DNA of 64,000 nt from Pogostemon cablin (Eukaryota; Streptophyta; Magnoliopsida; Lamiales; Lamiaceae), in contig CM042986.1 of assembly GCA_023678885.1 (NCBI GenBank), forward strand, positions 1,860,001-1,924,000, in the 5' to 3' direction. Under the pieces are notes generated by a model, which made no database searches, was not told the DNA's origin, and saw nothing but the letters and a program-made list of their open reading frames with translations. Positions within the stretch are counted from its first letter, which is position 1. Each line of letters starts with the position of its first letter. Shown here in pieces: positions 1-11,100 of the stretch. A program made the position numbers and the translations under genes.

Positions 1-233
1 GGTCCTTTTATTTCCAGAAGCCAAAGTAGTAATCAAGCGCAGACAAAATGTTTTATTTTTGTGTACATTTGATTTGATCAATTGCGAACGAAATTTTAAT
101 ACTTGTGCATAAATGTGACTCTAATCAACTAAAATGTTCACGTTTTTGTTAAGTACACCGTTTTTTTGTTTGGATCACAGATAGTGAAATCATTGATTTC
201 AAATTCTAACACCTGTTTTTCTGTTTATGGTAG

Positions 234-1299
234 AATAAAGATGTCACTGAGGCGATTCAGAAAGTTGCTGCTGCGTATGATTGCAAGATTGTTGAAGGAG
301 TGCTAAGTCATCAAATGAAACAATTTGTTATTGATGGCAACAAGGTCGTGTTAAGTGTCTCTGGTACTGATACAAGAGTGGATGAAGCTGAATTTGAGGA
401 GAACGAGGTCTATGCAATTGACATTGTTACAAGTACTGGTGAAGGAAAGGTATTTATTTCACTGGATGTTGATCACATCTATCATCTCATATATAAATGA
501 TTTTGCTCTAATTTTGTCTCTTTTGGAACTTGCAGCCGAAACTGCTTGATGAGAAACAAACAACAATATACAAAAGGGCTGTTGACAAGAATTATCACCT
601 TAAGATGAAAGCATCCCGGTTCATTTTCAGTGAAATCAGCCAGAAATTCCCTATCATGCCATTCTCCGCTAGGTTTGTTGTGTGGTGAAATTTTTACCAT
701 TTATTGGATTTCCTGAGGAATATAACGAGCTGAATACATGCATGATACAGGGCTTTGGAAGAGAAGCGTGCCCGTCTTGGTCTCGTAGAATGTGTGAATC
801 ATGATCTCCTACAGCCATACCCTGTACTCCATGAGAAACCTGGTATGAGATGATTGTAGTTTGTTGAGAACCTCCCATAGTCCCATTCCCACCAAATGGA
901 ATGTTCGAGTTGTATGTGATAATAAGTTATCTCTGTCATTGCAGGCGACCTAGTTGCACACATCAAATTCACTGTTTTGCTTATGCCGAATGGATCAGAT
1001 CGAGTCACAACTCATCCTCTACAGGAGTTGCAACCCACAAAAACAGTTGATGATCCTGAAATCAAAGCCTGGCTAGCATTGCCCACAAAAACGAAAAAGA
1101 AGGGTGGAGGGAAAAAGAAGAAAGGTTTGTTTGAGATTCAGATAGTTCTCTATAAAGATCTTGTTGATTGAAGCTTATTAGTTCTCCAATATATGTAAAA
1201 TTTGTTTTTGCAGGTAAGAAAGGGGACAAAGCAGAGGATGCCGCTGAGGCTGAGGTGATGGATACTGCGCCAAACGGGGCAGCAGCTTCCCAAGAATGA
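234..1299 (+). CDS. EBP1: EBP1/PA2G4-like proliferation-associated protein, copy 1 (3' part, 5' end outside window)
   Basis: Five 3' exons are visible: 234-449, 536-672, 751-842, 945-1124 and 1214-1299 (stop TGA). All have GT-AG borders and together encode 236 in-frame residues. The protein belongs to the PA2G4/EBP1 family: a methionine-aminopeptidase 'pita-bread' fold without catalytic activity. In plants it is a nucleolar and cytoplasmic regulator of ribosome biogenesis, translation and organ growth. Seen directly: the NKDVTEAIQKVAAAYDC block, the VLSHQMKQFVIDGNKVV block, the KPKLLDEKQTTIYKRAVDK block, and a lysine-rich nucleic-acid-binding tail (KKKGGGKKKKGKKGDK) followed by an acidic end. 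The N-terminal half lies upstream of base 1; bases 1-233 are intron. A tandem copy follows about 1.2 kb downstream. Family assignment is certain; whether the whole gene is intact cannot be judged here. Confidence 0.93.
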
Positions 1300-1583
1300 G
1301 ATAATTTATTGTCATTTGTTATGTATTTTGTCGAAGAAATTTTGGGTTGTTCAATTGTATTTGGTTGATGTCGAGTTATGAAATCTGTTAATCATGACTA
1401 ATAGCGTACACTGCCATCTTCACCCTACATGTATTTCCATTTTGTTCATCTTAATTGATAGAATTAACTCATGAAATACGAAATTTTATAACTTAAAAGA
1501 CACAAGGACAATACTGGTTTAAGTCTATTTGCTTTGCACGATGGATTAATTGGTCTTGATTAATATTATCTTATGTAAAAAAT

Positions 1584-1848
1584 TACTCCTTTCGTTCCAA
1601 GAATACATTTGCGTATTCTCTAGCACATAGTTTAAGAAAAGTAATTTTTTGTTGTAGTGACGTAAGAAAGAGGGGGGCATATTGAGTAATTGAATAGAAT
1701 AAAGTGTATGATATAATTGACTTTGACTAGATTGTGTGTAAAAAGGTGGTATTTTTGTAATATTGTAGTATTGTAAGGTGATTGATATTGTGTATTGTTT
1801 TAATTATTAGGGGGTGAAAGTATTCTTGGAACTGACGAGAATGGAAGG
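1584..1848. mobile_element. Stowaway-like MITE
   Basis: The left end reads TACTCCTTTCGTTCCAAGAATA. The right end, read in reverse complement, is CCATTCTCGTCAGTTCCAAG followed by AATAC, giving imperfect terminal inverted repeats with the CTCC..GTTCCAAGAATA signature of plant Stowaway MITEs. The length is about 265 bp. It encodes nothing. Confidence 0.65.
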
Positions 1849-2369
1849 TGCTTGGGACGGCGAGGGGGTACCTTTTAATTTTAAATGTGTTGTAGGTCCG
1901 AGTGGACTTGCCTTAAATTTATTTTTTCACGTTTAACCATCCTACTCTAATAAATGAGATAAATCTTTGTTTGTAATAAATGAGACAAATCTTGAATCTT
2001 GATAATCTTTAATCAAAAGACAAAATGGGAACAGCAGAGATCTTGAATCTCTTTTATTTCTTTGTTTTTTTTCCACAAAACAGGTGACATAAATTACATA
2101 AAATAAAAGTTTATAAAGTCTTCAAGTTAAATTTGATTTCGTACAGTTTTTATTTACTTTTAAAAGAAATCACCAACTGGGCCGATGAAGTATAAATGAA
2201 ATACTACTAATATTCTGCAAAGTTAAATGAAAACAGTTTCAAGCCAATGATTTTTGTAACGTAAAATAAAAGTGTGTATAGTAGTGGAGTATACTAAATA
2301 AAATAAAAGAAAAAAAAATACCTCATAATTTATTTCTTGAAAAACCGTACACCGTTTCTCTCTTCCGAT

Positions 2370-2378
2370 AAACCCTAG
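2370..2378 (+). promoter_or_regulatory. Telo-box (AAACCCTAG) upstream of EBP1 copy 2
   Basis: AAACCCTAG lies about 150 bp before the ATG at 2524. Telo-boxes are typical of plant promoters for translation and ribosome-biogenesis genes, which fits EBP1. This suggests the duplication carried a functional promoter. The role is inferred from the motif only. Confidence 0.5.
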
Positions 2379-2523
2379 TTTGTGGTCGCTGAGGTTCTGA
2401 AAATTCCAATAGGTAACGTTTCTGAGAATTCTATTTAAAATCTTTCTTACTTGTGCTTTTATCTTATTTGTAAATTTTTCTTGATTGTTTTGTCGGTGCG
2501 GATTCTTTCTGAAGCGTGGAAGA

Positions 2524-4086
2524 ATGTCGGATGAGGAGAGAGAGGAGAAAGAAATGGATCTCACGTCTCCTGAAGTTGTCACCAAATACAAATCCGCTGC
2601 TGAAATTGTCAACAGTGAGATTTTATTCATTCATTTAATCAATTCACTTTTCCTTGATGTTGCTGGGGGTTTCTGCGGGAATATTGTCATGGTTACTCTG
2701 ATTGAGGGCTCATGAATTATTATATGTAGGGCAGGCCTGTATGAATGTGTGTGCAAGTGGCGTTAATTTTACGAGCTTCATTTGTCACTTCTGAATAACA
2801 CATTAGATTAGTTCTTATTCTTAAAGCTAGCCAAGTAGACCACCATAATGTTAGACTGATGTTGAAGTTTTTATCAATCTTGGCATATCTAAATGCAAAA
2901 TTAGTGTTCAAGTGCAAATGAAAAGTTAATATAGGTTTTAAAAGAGGGAGTTTTGATCAAATAGTTGTGTATTAGTCATCATCATATCTTGTTGAGTACT
3001 ACATCTAGTTGGGACACGTAACTAAATTGATTGTTTTGTATTTTTTTTCTTCCTTTTTTTCAATTTTTTTTTCTCTGCTCTGTTTGTTGTAGAATAAAGA
3101 TGTCACTGAGGCAATTCAGAAGGTTGCCGCCGCCTATGACTGCAAGATTGTTGAAGGAGTACTTAGTCATCAAATGAAACAATTTGTCATTGATGGTAAT
3201 AAGGTTGTTCTCAGTGTCTCAGGCACTGATACAAGAGTTGATGATGCAGAATTTGAAGAGAATGAGGTTTATTCTATTGACATAGTTACAAGTACTGGTG
3301 AAGGCAAGGTAATTATTTCACTGTAAGCACTACATCATCCCACATGAAAATAATACTTGCTCCAATTTTATATTAATGTTGTAATTTGCAGCCGAAACTG
3401 CTTGATGAGAAACAAACTACTATATACAAAAGGGCCGTTGACAAGAATTATCACCTTAAGATGAAAGCATCCCGGTTCATTTTCAGTGAAATCAGCCAGA
3501 AATTCCCTATCATGCCGTTCTCTGCTAGGTTTGTTGTGTGTTGAAGATTTTACCATTTATTTGTTCTCCAACGGTAGATAACAAGCTGAATACATGTATA
3601 ATACAGGGTTTTGGAAGAGAAGCGTGCCCGACTTGGTCTTGTAGAATGTGTGAATCATGATCTCCTGCAGCCATATCCTGTATTCCATGAGAAGCCTGGT
3701 ATGAACTTTTGAGAATTGTTAAATTACACTTTACAATTACAAAACCTAATCGCTCTCATATGATCATATCAGGTGATCTTGTTGCACACATTAAGTTAAC
3801 TGTTTTGCTTATGGCTAATGGGTCGGATAGGATCACGTCCCATTCTGTAGATGATCCTGAAATCAAAGCATGGTTAGCATTGGCTACTAAGACAAAAAAG
3901 AAGGGTGGAGGCAAGAAGAAGAAATGTTAGCTTTGAAATATAACAATGTTCTTTTATAAATTAAGATTATAATAATTTATTAAAAGTTTGTAAAAAAATG
4001 CAGGTAAAAAGGGGGACAAAGCTGAGGATACAGCTGATGCAGAGGCAATGGACACATCACCAAATGGGGCAACTTCCCAAGAATGA
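2524..4086 (+). pseudogene. EBP1: EBP1/PA2G4-like tandem copy 2, middle exon(s) missing
   Basis: Exon 1 (2524-2614) encodes the normal N terminus, MSDEEREEKEMDLTSPEVVT and on to AAEIVN. The next recognisable exon is 3093-3308 (NKDVTEAIQKVAAAYDC), then 3392-3528, 3607-3698, 3773-3925 and 4004-4086 (TGA). The residues that normally lie between (roughly 110-130 residues forming the first half of the pita-bread fold) are absent from the 478-bp gap. Exon 1 ends in phase 1 (AAC A) and the next starts AAT AAA, so a direct splice gives AAC AAA TAA, a stop. The five downstream exons stay in one frame (681 nt). Relative to copy 1 there are in-frame losses of 9 residues (the LQELQPTKT region) and 1 residue. 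Either it is a pseudogene, or it encodes a truncated protein from an internal start such as the ATG of MKQFVIDGN. Confidence 0.75.
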
Positions 4087-5868
4087 GTAAAATTTTGGCA
4101 GTGTCGTATATTTTACACTTTTGTTGAGTTTCTTGACATGGATGCTAGTACTGGATTGTCATATATTGTACACTGCTTTGTTGTCTTTTTATGTACCTCC
4201 ATTTTGTTGATCAAGTAGAAAAAGAAAATAATCGCAATAGTTCACTACAGTTTACTGTATCTTTTAAATTTAATGTTGATATAATTTCCCATAATCTTGG
4301 TTTCATAAGATTAGTATGACGATATAATTTGAACATGGGTATCAAATGTGTTTAATTATCACCAGACGTCCAAAAAGTATGAAAGGCGTCAAATGGTACA
4401 TAATAGTTGGTTGATATTGTTCCCTTATTTGTCATAACAAGACTACATTTATAGGGTTATTTTTCCCTAAAAATGATAAAAATAAAAAATAGACTACATG
4501 AACGTGGAAGACCCGATATAAGGTCAGTTATTCTCCAAAATGATTCGCAAAAAAAAAAAAAAAAAAAAAAAGCTCGGAGAGAAAAGAAATAATAATAATA
4601 ATAATAACCTTTAAAGAAGAGTAATAAACTCCTAAAAAGATAAAATAATAATTACAAAATCTCATGTGATTCGGTTTTTGTGTGAGAAGATTAGCAATAA
4701 TAATAATAATAACACAGTAACACATCATGAGATTCTCAAAATATGCGCGAGCATTTGCCTAGTAGGTCAACTACATATCTGTGATGTTGGTGCATGTAAA
4801 GTGTGAAGAGTTTTTATATTTTTATATTATTTATTTTTTATTTTTTTGGAGAAAGTTAAGTGTGAAGAGTTGAACACAATTCCAAAGGGATAAAATACCC
4901 AAAAAATAAAAATAAAAAAAATCTTTGGAATGATAAAATCTAGACGATGGCCAAAACAAAATTATCTTTGCTTAAGAAAAACTAGGAAAATAAGAATAAA
5001 AATAATGGTACAGAGATTGACAGAAGTTTTTTACTTCGAAAATTCCAACTGCGTTAACTGTTTCTAGCACACATCCTCTCAGCAATCGCGTAAACAAGCC
5101 CTGAACAACTTCATGTTTCAAGGAAACATTATACACCAACTTATTTCCATGATGTAAAATCCAACAGTACATTGAGCAAAACTTGTACATCTCAAACTCA
5201 CCCTTATGCCCCCAAAAAACCATGACATGAAGGGATCACACTATTTACAGTGTGGTTGCGCTGCACACTTGATGAAATATAACACCAAAGACTTGAACAG
5301 ATGGAGATGAAACCGGTAGAAAAGATAAGAATGAAACAAACCAAAAGAATGTGAGAAATACTTCTCTCCCGATGCCAAAAAATCAATTTCACCTGTAAAT
5401 AAAGATATTCATATTCAGGTAAGTAATTTATTAGTACTATATCTGCATGCGGATGCAAGAGTACCTTGCCACAAAAATTTATGTAATGTTATCACGATGC
5501 GAACAGTTCGCGCAACTGATATTTATGTTGAAAAGGTTAAAACTGGTTTGTGTGCATGAACAAGTGTATAAAGAGTAAAGAGTCTTCATATAAAGGTCAG
5601 TAGTGGGATATTTCGGAAGCCAGTTGATTGGGCAGGGATCTGCACCACATCAAAACTAACTTCAGTCCTTCTCTGGTGATTCTGATGTGGCAGGTTGGCT
5701 CTTAGATGTTATGTTGATTATCTTTGTATAAAGCATTTAGGAAACAGAAGAATGTGCATGCAAGCAAAGAAAATGACATGCCAACATTACCTTTCAAAGG
5801 TTGATAGGGAAGTTACGGAACCTTGAGAACTCAAAATTGCCTCCAATGCAGGTTTGAAAATCCACGGT
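4087..5868. other. Convergent intergenic region, AT-rich
   Basis: It lies between EBP1 copy 2 (+) and the importin-11 gene (-). It contains a long A-run (about 4550-4571), ATA/AAT microsatellites (4587-4606 and 4696-4713), and on the minus strand probable 3' UTR of the importin gene (about 4970-5868). Short minus-strand frames at 4972-5223 and 5204-5458 resemble no family I know. Confidence 0.5.
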
Positions 5869-8079
5869 CTATTGCATGTTTAATGCCCTTTTCAGCTGCG
5901 CAAATGAGGCAGGATGCATTTTAGACATGGCAGAGTTGAATAGTTCTCCATGGAGGACCGAACATGTCTGGAGGTTGTCCTTCAATGAACTCTCCAATGA
6001 AATTTGGCTAATTGGGTCGGAGAACTTGATCTGGAAATAAAAAAATTAAAATAGTTCAGCCAACATAGGAAATTAACCATTTGGTTTATGGAAACTGGAG
6101 GTCACCTATTCCTCAAAGTAAATTAACTGGGGGGCGGGGGGGGGGGGGGGTTCATTTTGGCAAACACAAGAAGACCAGGACACTCTACATGATATGTGCT
6201 GAGTTGGCATTATGAAGGCAGTTTGCAGTAGAATCCTCAGAGAGCTTCATTAAATAAACGTAGCAATCTCATTTCATGAATTGTTTTTCTTAGTTCTCAG
6301 TTTCTTTCAAAATGTGGTTTACTCCCCTTGCGCCAAAACTTAGTATTGTTTTTTAAACTATCAGCTCAAACTAATGCATTAAATAATATGATTCTCTAGC
6401 TGAACAATGTATTGAAACTGAATACCTGTCTCCTTCGGAGCTCTTTACTAGGGACCTCCATCTTGATAGATTGCATATTATCACAACTGTAGGCACAAGA
6501 AATTATGTATGTGATGACATTTCAGAAAATTAAGCATTGGCTAGGGGCAATTTCAATCAAACCTTGATTCCTCTTCAGTTAAATCATCACTTCCACCCAA
6601 TATTACACTTGTGCATACACTATCAGGAATATTTAATAAAAGATGTTAATGAAAATTGTGTCCAACAGTCCATAGAATAGCAAGAGATAAATAAGGATCA
6701 AATAGATCCACTACCCAAGGATCTGATCAAGCTTATCAAGTACTTGAGACATTCTCAATGTAAGAATTATTGAAAGGGCTAGGGCAAATGTCTTTCTTTG
6801 TGTGGAAGTAACATTGTCGACCTGCAATACAAATAAGGGAGAAGCTGTAATAACTTTGAATTAGATATGGTCAGCTAAAATGATTTCAAGGAACATATTC
6901 TAATTCATAGAATGCAGCTGTTGCCCAGTTCCCATTTATACAGTAGTAAACATCAACTCAATTATTAACAATCAAGTAACTATGAAAATTGAGCTTTTAG
7001 GTAATTTTAATATAAGGAAAGGAAAAATTTAAGCAGGACGTCCATATAACATCTCTAGTTGAATAAAACTGATTACAGGTGAAATATTAATCAAGCCAAT
7101 GCCCGTGTCAGAAGCTGATTTAAGAATGTTTGGAGATTGAAAGAAAAAACCATAAATAGTAAAATAGTATATGCTATTAACTTATGGACACTGTTGATTC
7201 TTCTCACACCAGAACCGAAGAAAAGAAAATAAACAATTTCTGATTAAACGTCTCACTCACCTTGTCAAGCCATACGTCAACCAGGCAAAGAAGTATATTT
7301 TCTTCACTTGAGAATCCAGCTTTCTGAAGATGTGCTAGCAAAGATGATTCTGATGTCAGCTGTGCGAGAAAATTAGTATTCATGACCAAAAGTCTTGCAA
7401 GAATAGCCGCTGTCAATGTTTTAACAGCAGTCTTAGATGGATCGTGGTCATCACCCCCGTTCAGGCATATAACAATTAATTTCTGGGAAAAAGAAAATTC
7501 AGATATCATATAACATAAACACTATATTGAGTTGTAACACATAGAGCAGACATTATTACCTGTATGGTGGGGCTGATTAATTGCGGCACTTCCACAGGGA
7601 AACACTGCATCCCAGAATTATGTGAATGATTTTTACCAATAAGGATAAAAGAGAATCCAAATGCAACTAATATGGGAGAAAAATAATGAGAACTCCGATT
7701 AAAAGGAAAACCTTGCAAGGACCTGACAAACTATAATCCCTTTCTTTTGAAAAATGAAACAAGCTTAACTGAAAGATATCAAATGTCTTGTAACATTTAT
7801 CTCAGTTGATATATTCTATTGCTTTGTTAAATAATTGCTATACTGTTGTAGCATAAAGTCCGGACATTCACCTGTATCAAAACATCTACAAGTGGAAGAA
7901 TTGATAGTAGCCCTTTGTCATTGACATTGCCAACAACAAGATCAAGAATCTTAGCAAGTGTCTGTGCGTGCATATTGAGGAACTCTAAACTTCCTAGAAC
8001 TATGTAACCTTCAATGATGCTGGCAGCCACCTACATAAAAGTTAGATATCAAACATTGTATTGCCACAAAATCTGCAAA

Positions 8080-8116
<37 letters not shown>

Positions 8117-11100
8117 AGCATACCTTTAAATGATCAAAATTTCTATCCAAGATTTCCAACAGACATGGAAAGTAAGCCAACAGCTGGGGAGCCATGGAGG
8201 TAGCATGACTAAGAGTAGCTTCCCATAACTGCACGACATAGGTGCGGTTCAGGAAAAAAAAAAAAAAAACCTCACTTTTGAATGCTAAAAGATTGCAAGG
8301 AAATTCAAAATCTTCATGCTTACTAGCATTGAATTACATACCTGTAAGCTATCTTCCAAAAGTTCATCAGGGCTATTTACATTGATTACACTTTGTAAGA
8401 TGGGCAGCAGAATATTGTAACAGATAGGTGACTGATAACCTAGCGCAGCCACAAAGTTCTTTAGGGCTGCGAGAAGCTGAATCTTCAGAAGGCTTTCACC
8501 AGAAGATTCTTCCCAAGCCTAGATGATGTACATAATTCATTCATATAAATTTACATGTTAAGGAAACTATGAAAAAACACTTAAATAGGATCATAATTCA
8601 TCTGACTGGAATAAGTGTGAAAATATATTTATAAATGTCAACTATAGAATCCAGTATAAGAAAAGGACTATACTAGTTAGTACCTTCTGGAAAAACTGCA
8701 TCAACTTGTTTGCATGAGGAATTACTTCACTGACATGTGCAATGAGCCCAGAAACCGTATTTAATACTTGAACCTGGAAATTAGATTTACAGGAAAGTAA
8801 ATAAAATTTTATCAAGGCTCTGATTAAAAAATGAAAAAAAAAAAACGGTTGAAATGACAGAGTAGGATCAAAATATACAGATAAAAATTGCAATATTGGA
8901 GAATCTCAATCATTATAACTAGTTGAACAATTTACAAATCTATACCAATAATGTGACCCAAAGGCTGACAATTATATTGGTTTGTGCTAATCTACCAATG
9001 TCATCAACTTTGCAATTTATGATGGGATGCCAATTCTTCAGATTATTGTATTGGAAATACGGAAAACCCCTCTCCCACATCACGCTAGTAAAAGTAAGAA
9101 ATGCAGCATTTCTGACAGCAGGGAATGATGGGTTTCGTCCAACGCAGATAATTGTTGACAGAATGGAAAAAGATAACAAGATTTAAAAAAATGAAGTGGA
9201 TTGTAGTGCATTATTCCGTGAATTATAAAAAGGGCGCCACAATTTCCACCTAAAAGATTACTTAGGCACCTGGTTACCCAAAAAAACTAACATGAAAATA
9301 CACTGAAGACCCTAATATAACCCACCCAAAAATGACAAAGGAAAGATGAGGTAATGTTAGGTGGTGGTAGTGCATTATTCCGTAAATCATAGAATGAAAG
9401 ATGAGGTTTAATATTAGATCTACAAATGTCTAACAAATTTAATATTCTATCCGATTAATTGGAAAATAGTTGTGAAGAAGGTGTTTGGAGTTAATTTTTG
9501 GTGTTGAAATTTGATGAAACTAACTTAATCTAACAGTTTCCAATTTCAAGAGAAGGGGTTACTCAAGTATATTGGTTGCACATATAGGGAAGATAACAAG
9601 TGAACTTATTATACTTTTTTTTTTCTTATACAAAAGTGAAGAATAACTAAATCATTTTCTACAGTCCACCTTTCAAATTTGATATAAACCTCATTTTTTA
9701 TTCATCAATAGACTTTCTCAATACTTTGCTTATTTTAATAGCTTAAATTTACTAAATACATTGCATAATGAAAACTCTATCCTAAATTCAATAGTTCAGA
9801 AAAGTAAAGGATCACAATACTTAAGAGTTCAGTACAAGAATTAAGAATATTGGTGAAAAACACTTTGTTTATTATCTCAATTAACTACGCCATATGCCCG
9901 CAGTTTAGCTCAATAAAATTGAGCAACCATAGGAAAAAGTGATGCATTACATTAAGATACCCATCACTTGGTAGGAAAGAAGTTGACAATAAGGGACTTA
10001 AACTTACTTTGGAATCAAACTCTTGCACTTCTTCCACCAGCTTGAAGCATGAGTCCCAACATATCGGCAAAAGGTCTGAAAAGTCTTGCTCTGAGAAGTT
10101 TGCATCTTCAATATGGAAATAAAGAGATCGTGATGCTGCCAGCTGAAATGACAACAAAATTTTAAATATTAACACAACAAAAGATGAAGCAGATCATATC
10201 CCTTTTCAAATAACATATATCATACCCGGACACACAAGTCTTCCACCTGAAGCAACTTTATCAATGCACAATACACTGATCGTCTGGTATCATCTTTTAT
10301 CTGTAAAGGTAGAGAGTTCGGGGACAAAACTTTCAAAAAATACATCTAACTTGCACAGATTATCAAACACTCCAGCATACAATCTTTATTCAACTCATCC
10401 ATATTTCATCAAACAGAACATCTTAAAGGTCTGCTTAAAATCCCTTAATCCAGTGTAGATTCTTGTTCACTTTAATCAACATAAAAATAGTAATTTTGAA
10501 GTGTCACTCGTGCAATTTGAATTTTTTAATGACATAACTGATTTTGTAGCAAACAACAGTTGGAAAAAGTTCGCTTCACTTGTTGGTAGTTACTTACCCA
10601 ATGTTGAGCAACCAATTATGAATTAAACTCTTGAGCTTCAATGACGGATATCAAAATAATATATTTAGGTTTTATAAGCTAATCAAGAAAAAGCCTCAGG
10701 GTAAGAAGAATCATGACATTAATACTCATCAAGTATTTCAGCCTTGCCATTGATATTCAACAAGTCAACTGAATTCTATCATTTCAGCCCATGCACACTG
10801 GGAGGTTGGTCTAGTTCTCATTTTTTCATAGAGTTTAACCACTAAAGATAGACAATCAATAATCTACAGAATTGGATGTCAATTGTCATATCAATTAGAA
10901 ATCTAACCTCTTAGAAGACAACTAGTCTACTAGTATCTTCAGAAATAAAGCTTTTATATATTACATTTATGTTTGCTATAAACAAATAGAAGACAATTTA
11001 AAGATGTGAATCATGGAAACCCCACTGACATTATTCCTCTTCCAAATTACCCTAATATTCTAGTGTCCCAATTTGTTAAAAACTAGCAGATAAAGGCTAA

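Larger units (their letters stand above)
1300..2523. other. Intergenic spacer between the EBP1 copies
   Basis: It holds the 3' flank of copy 1, a MITE-like element at about 1584-1848, AT-rich filler, and the putative promoter and 5' UTR of copy 2. I see no further coding potential; the open frame at 2223-2630 on the minus strand is an overlap artefact. Confidence 0.6.

Noticed and set aside
2485..2523. Upstream in-frame ATG extending EBP1 copy 2 by 13 residues
   Set aside because: The conserved family N terminus starts at MSDEEREEKE (2524); the extension is 5' UTR.
4972..5458. Two overlapping minus-strand frames downstream of importin-11
   Set aside because: No family resemblance, no conserved motif; they look like 3' UTR of the importin gene.
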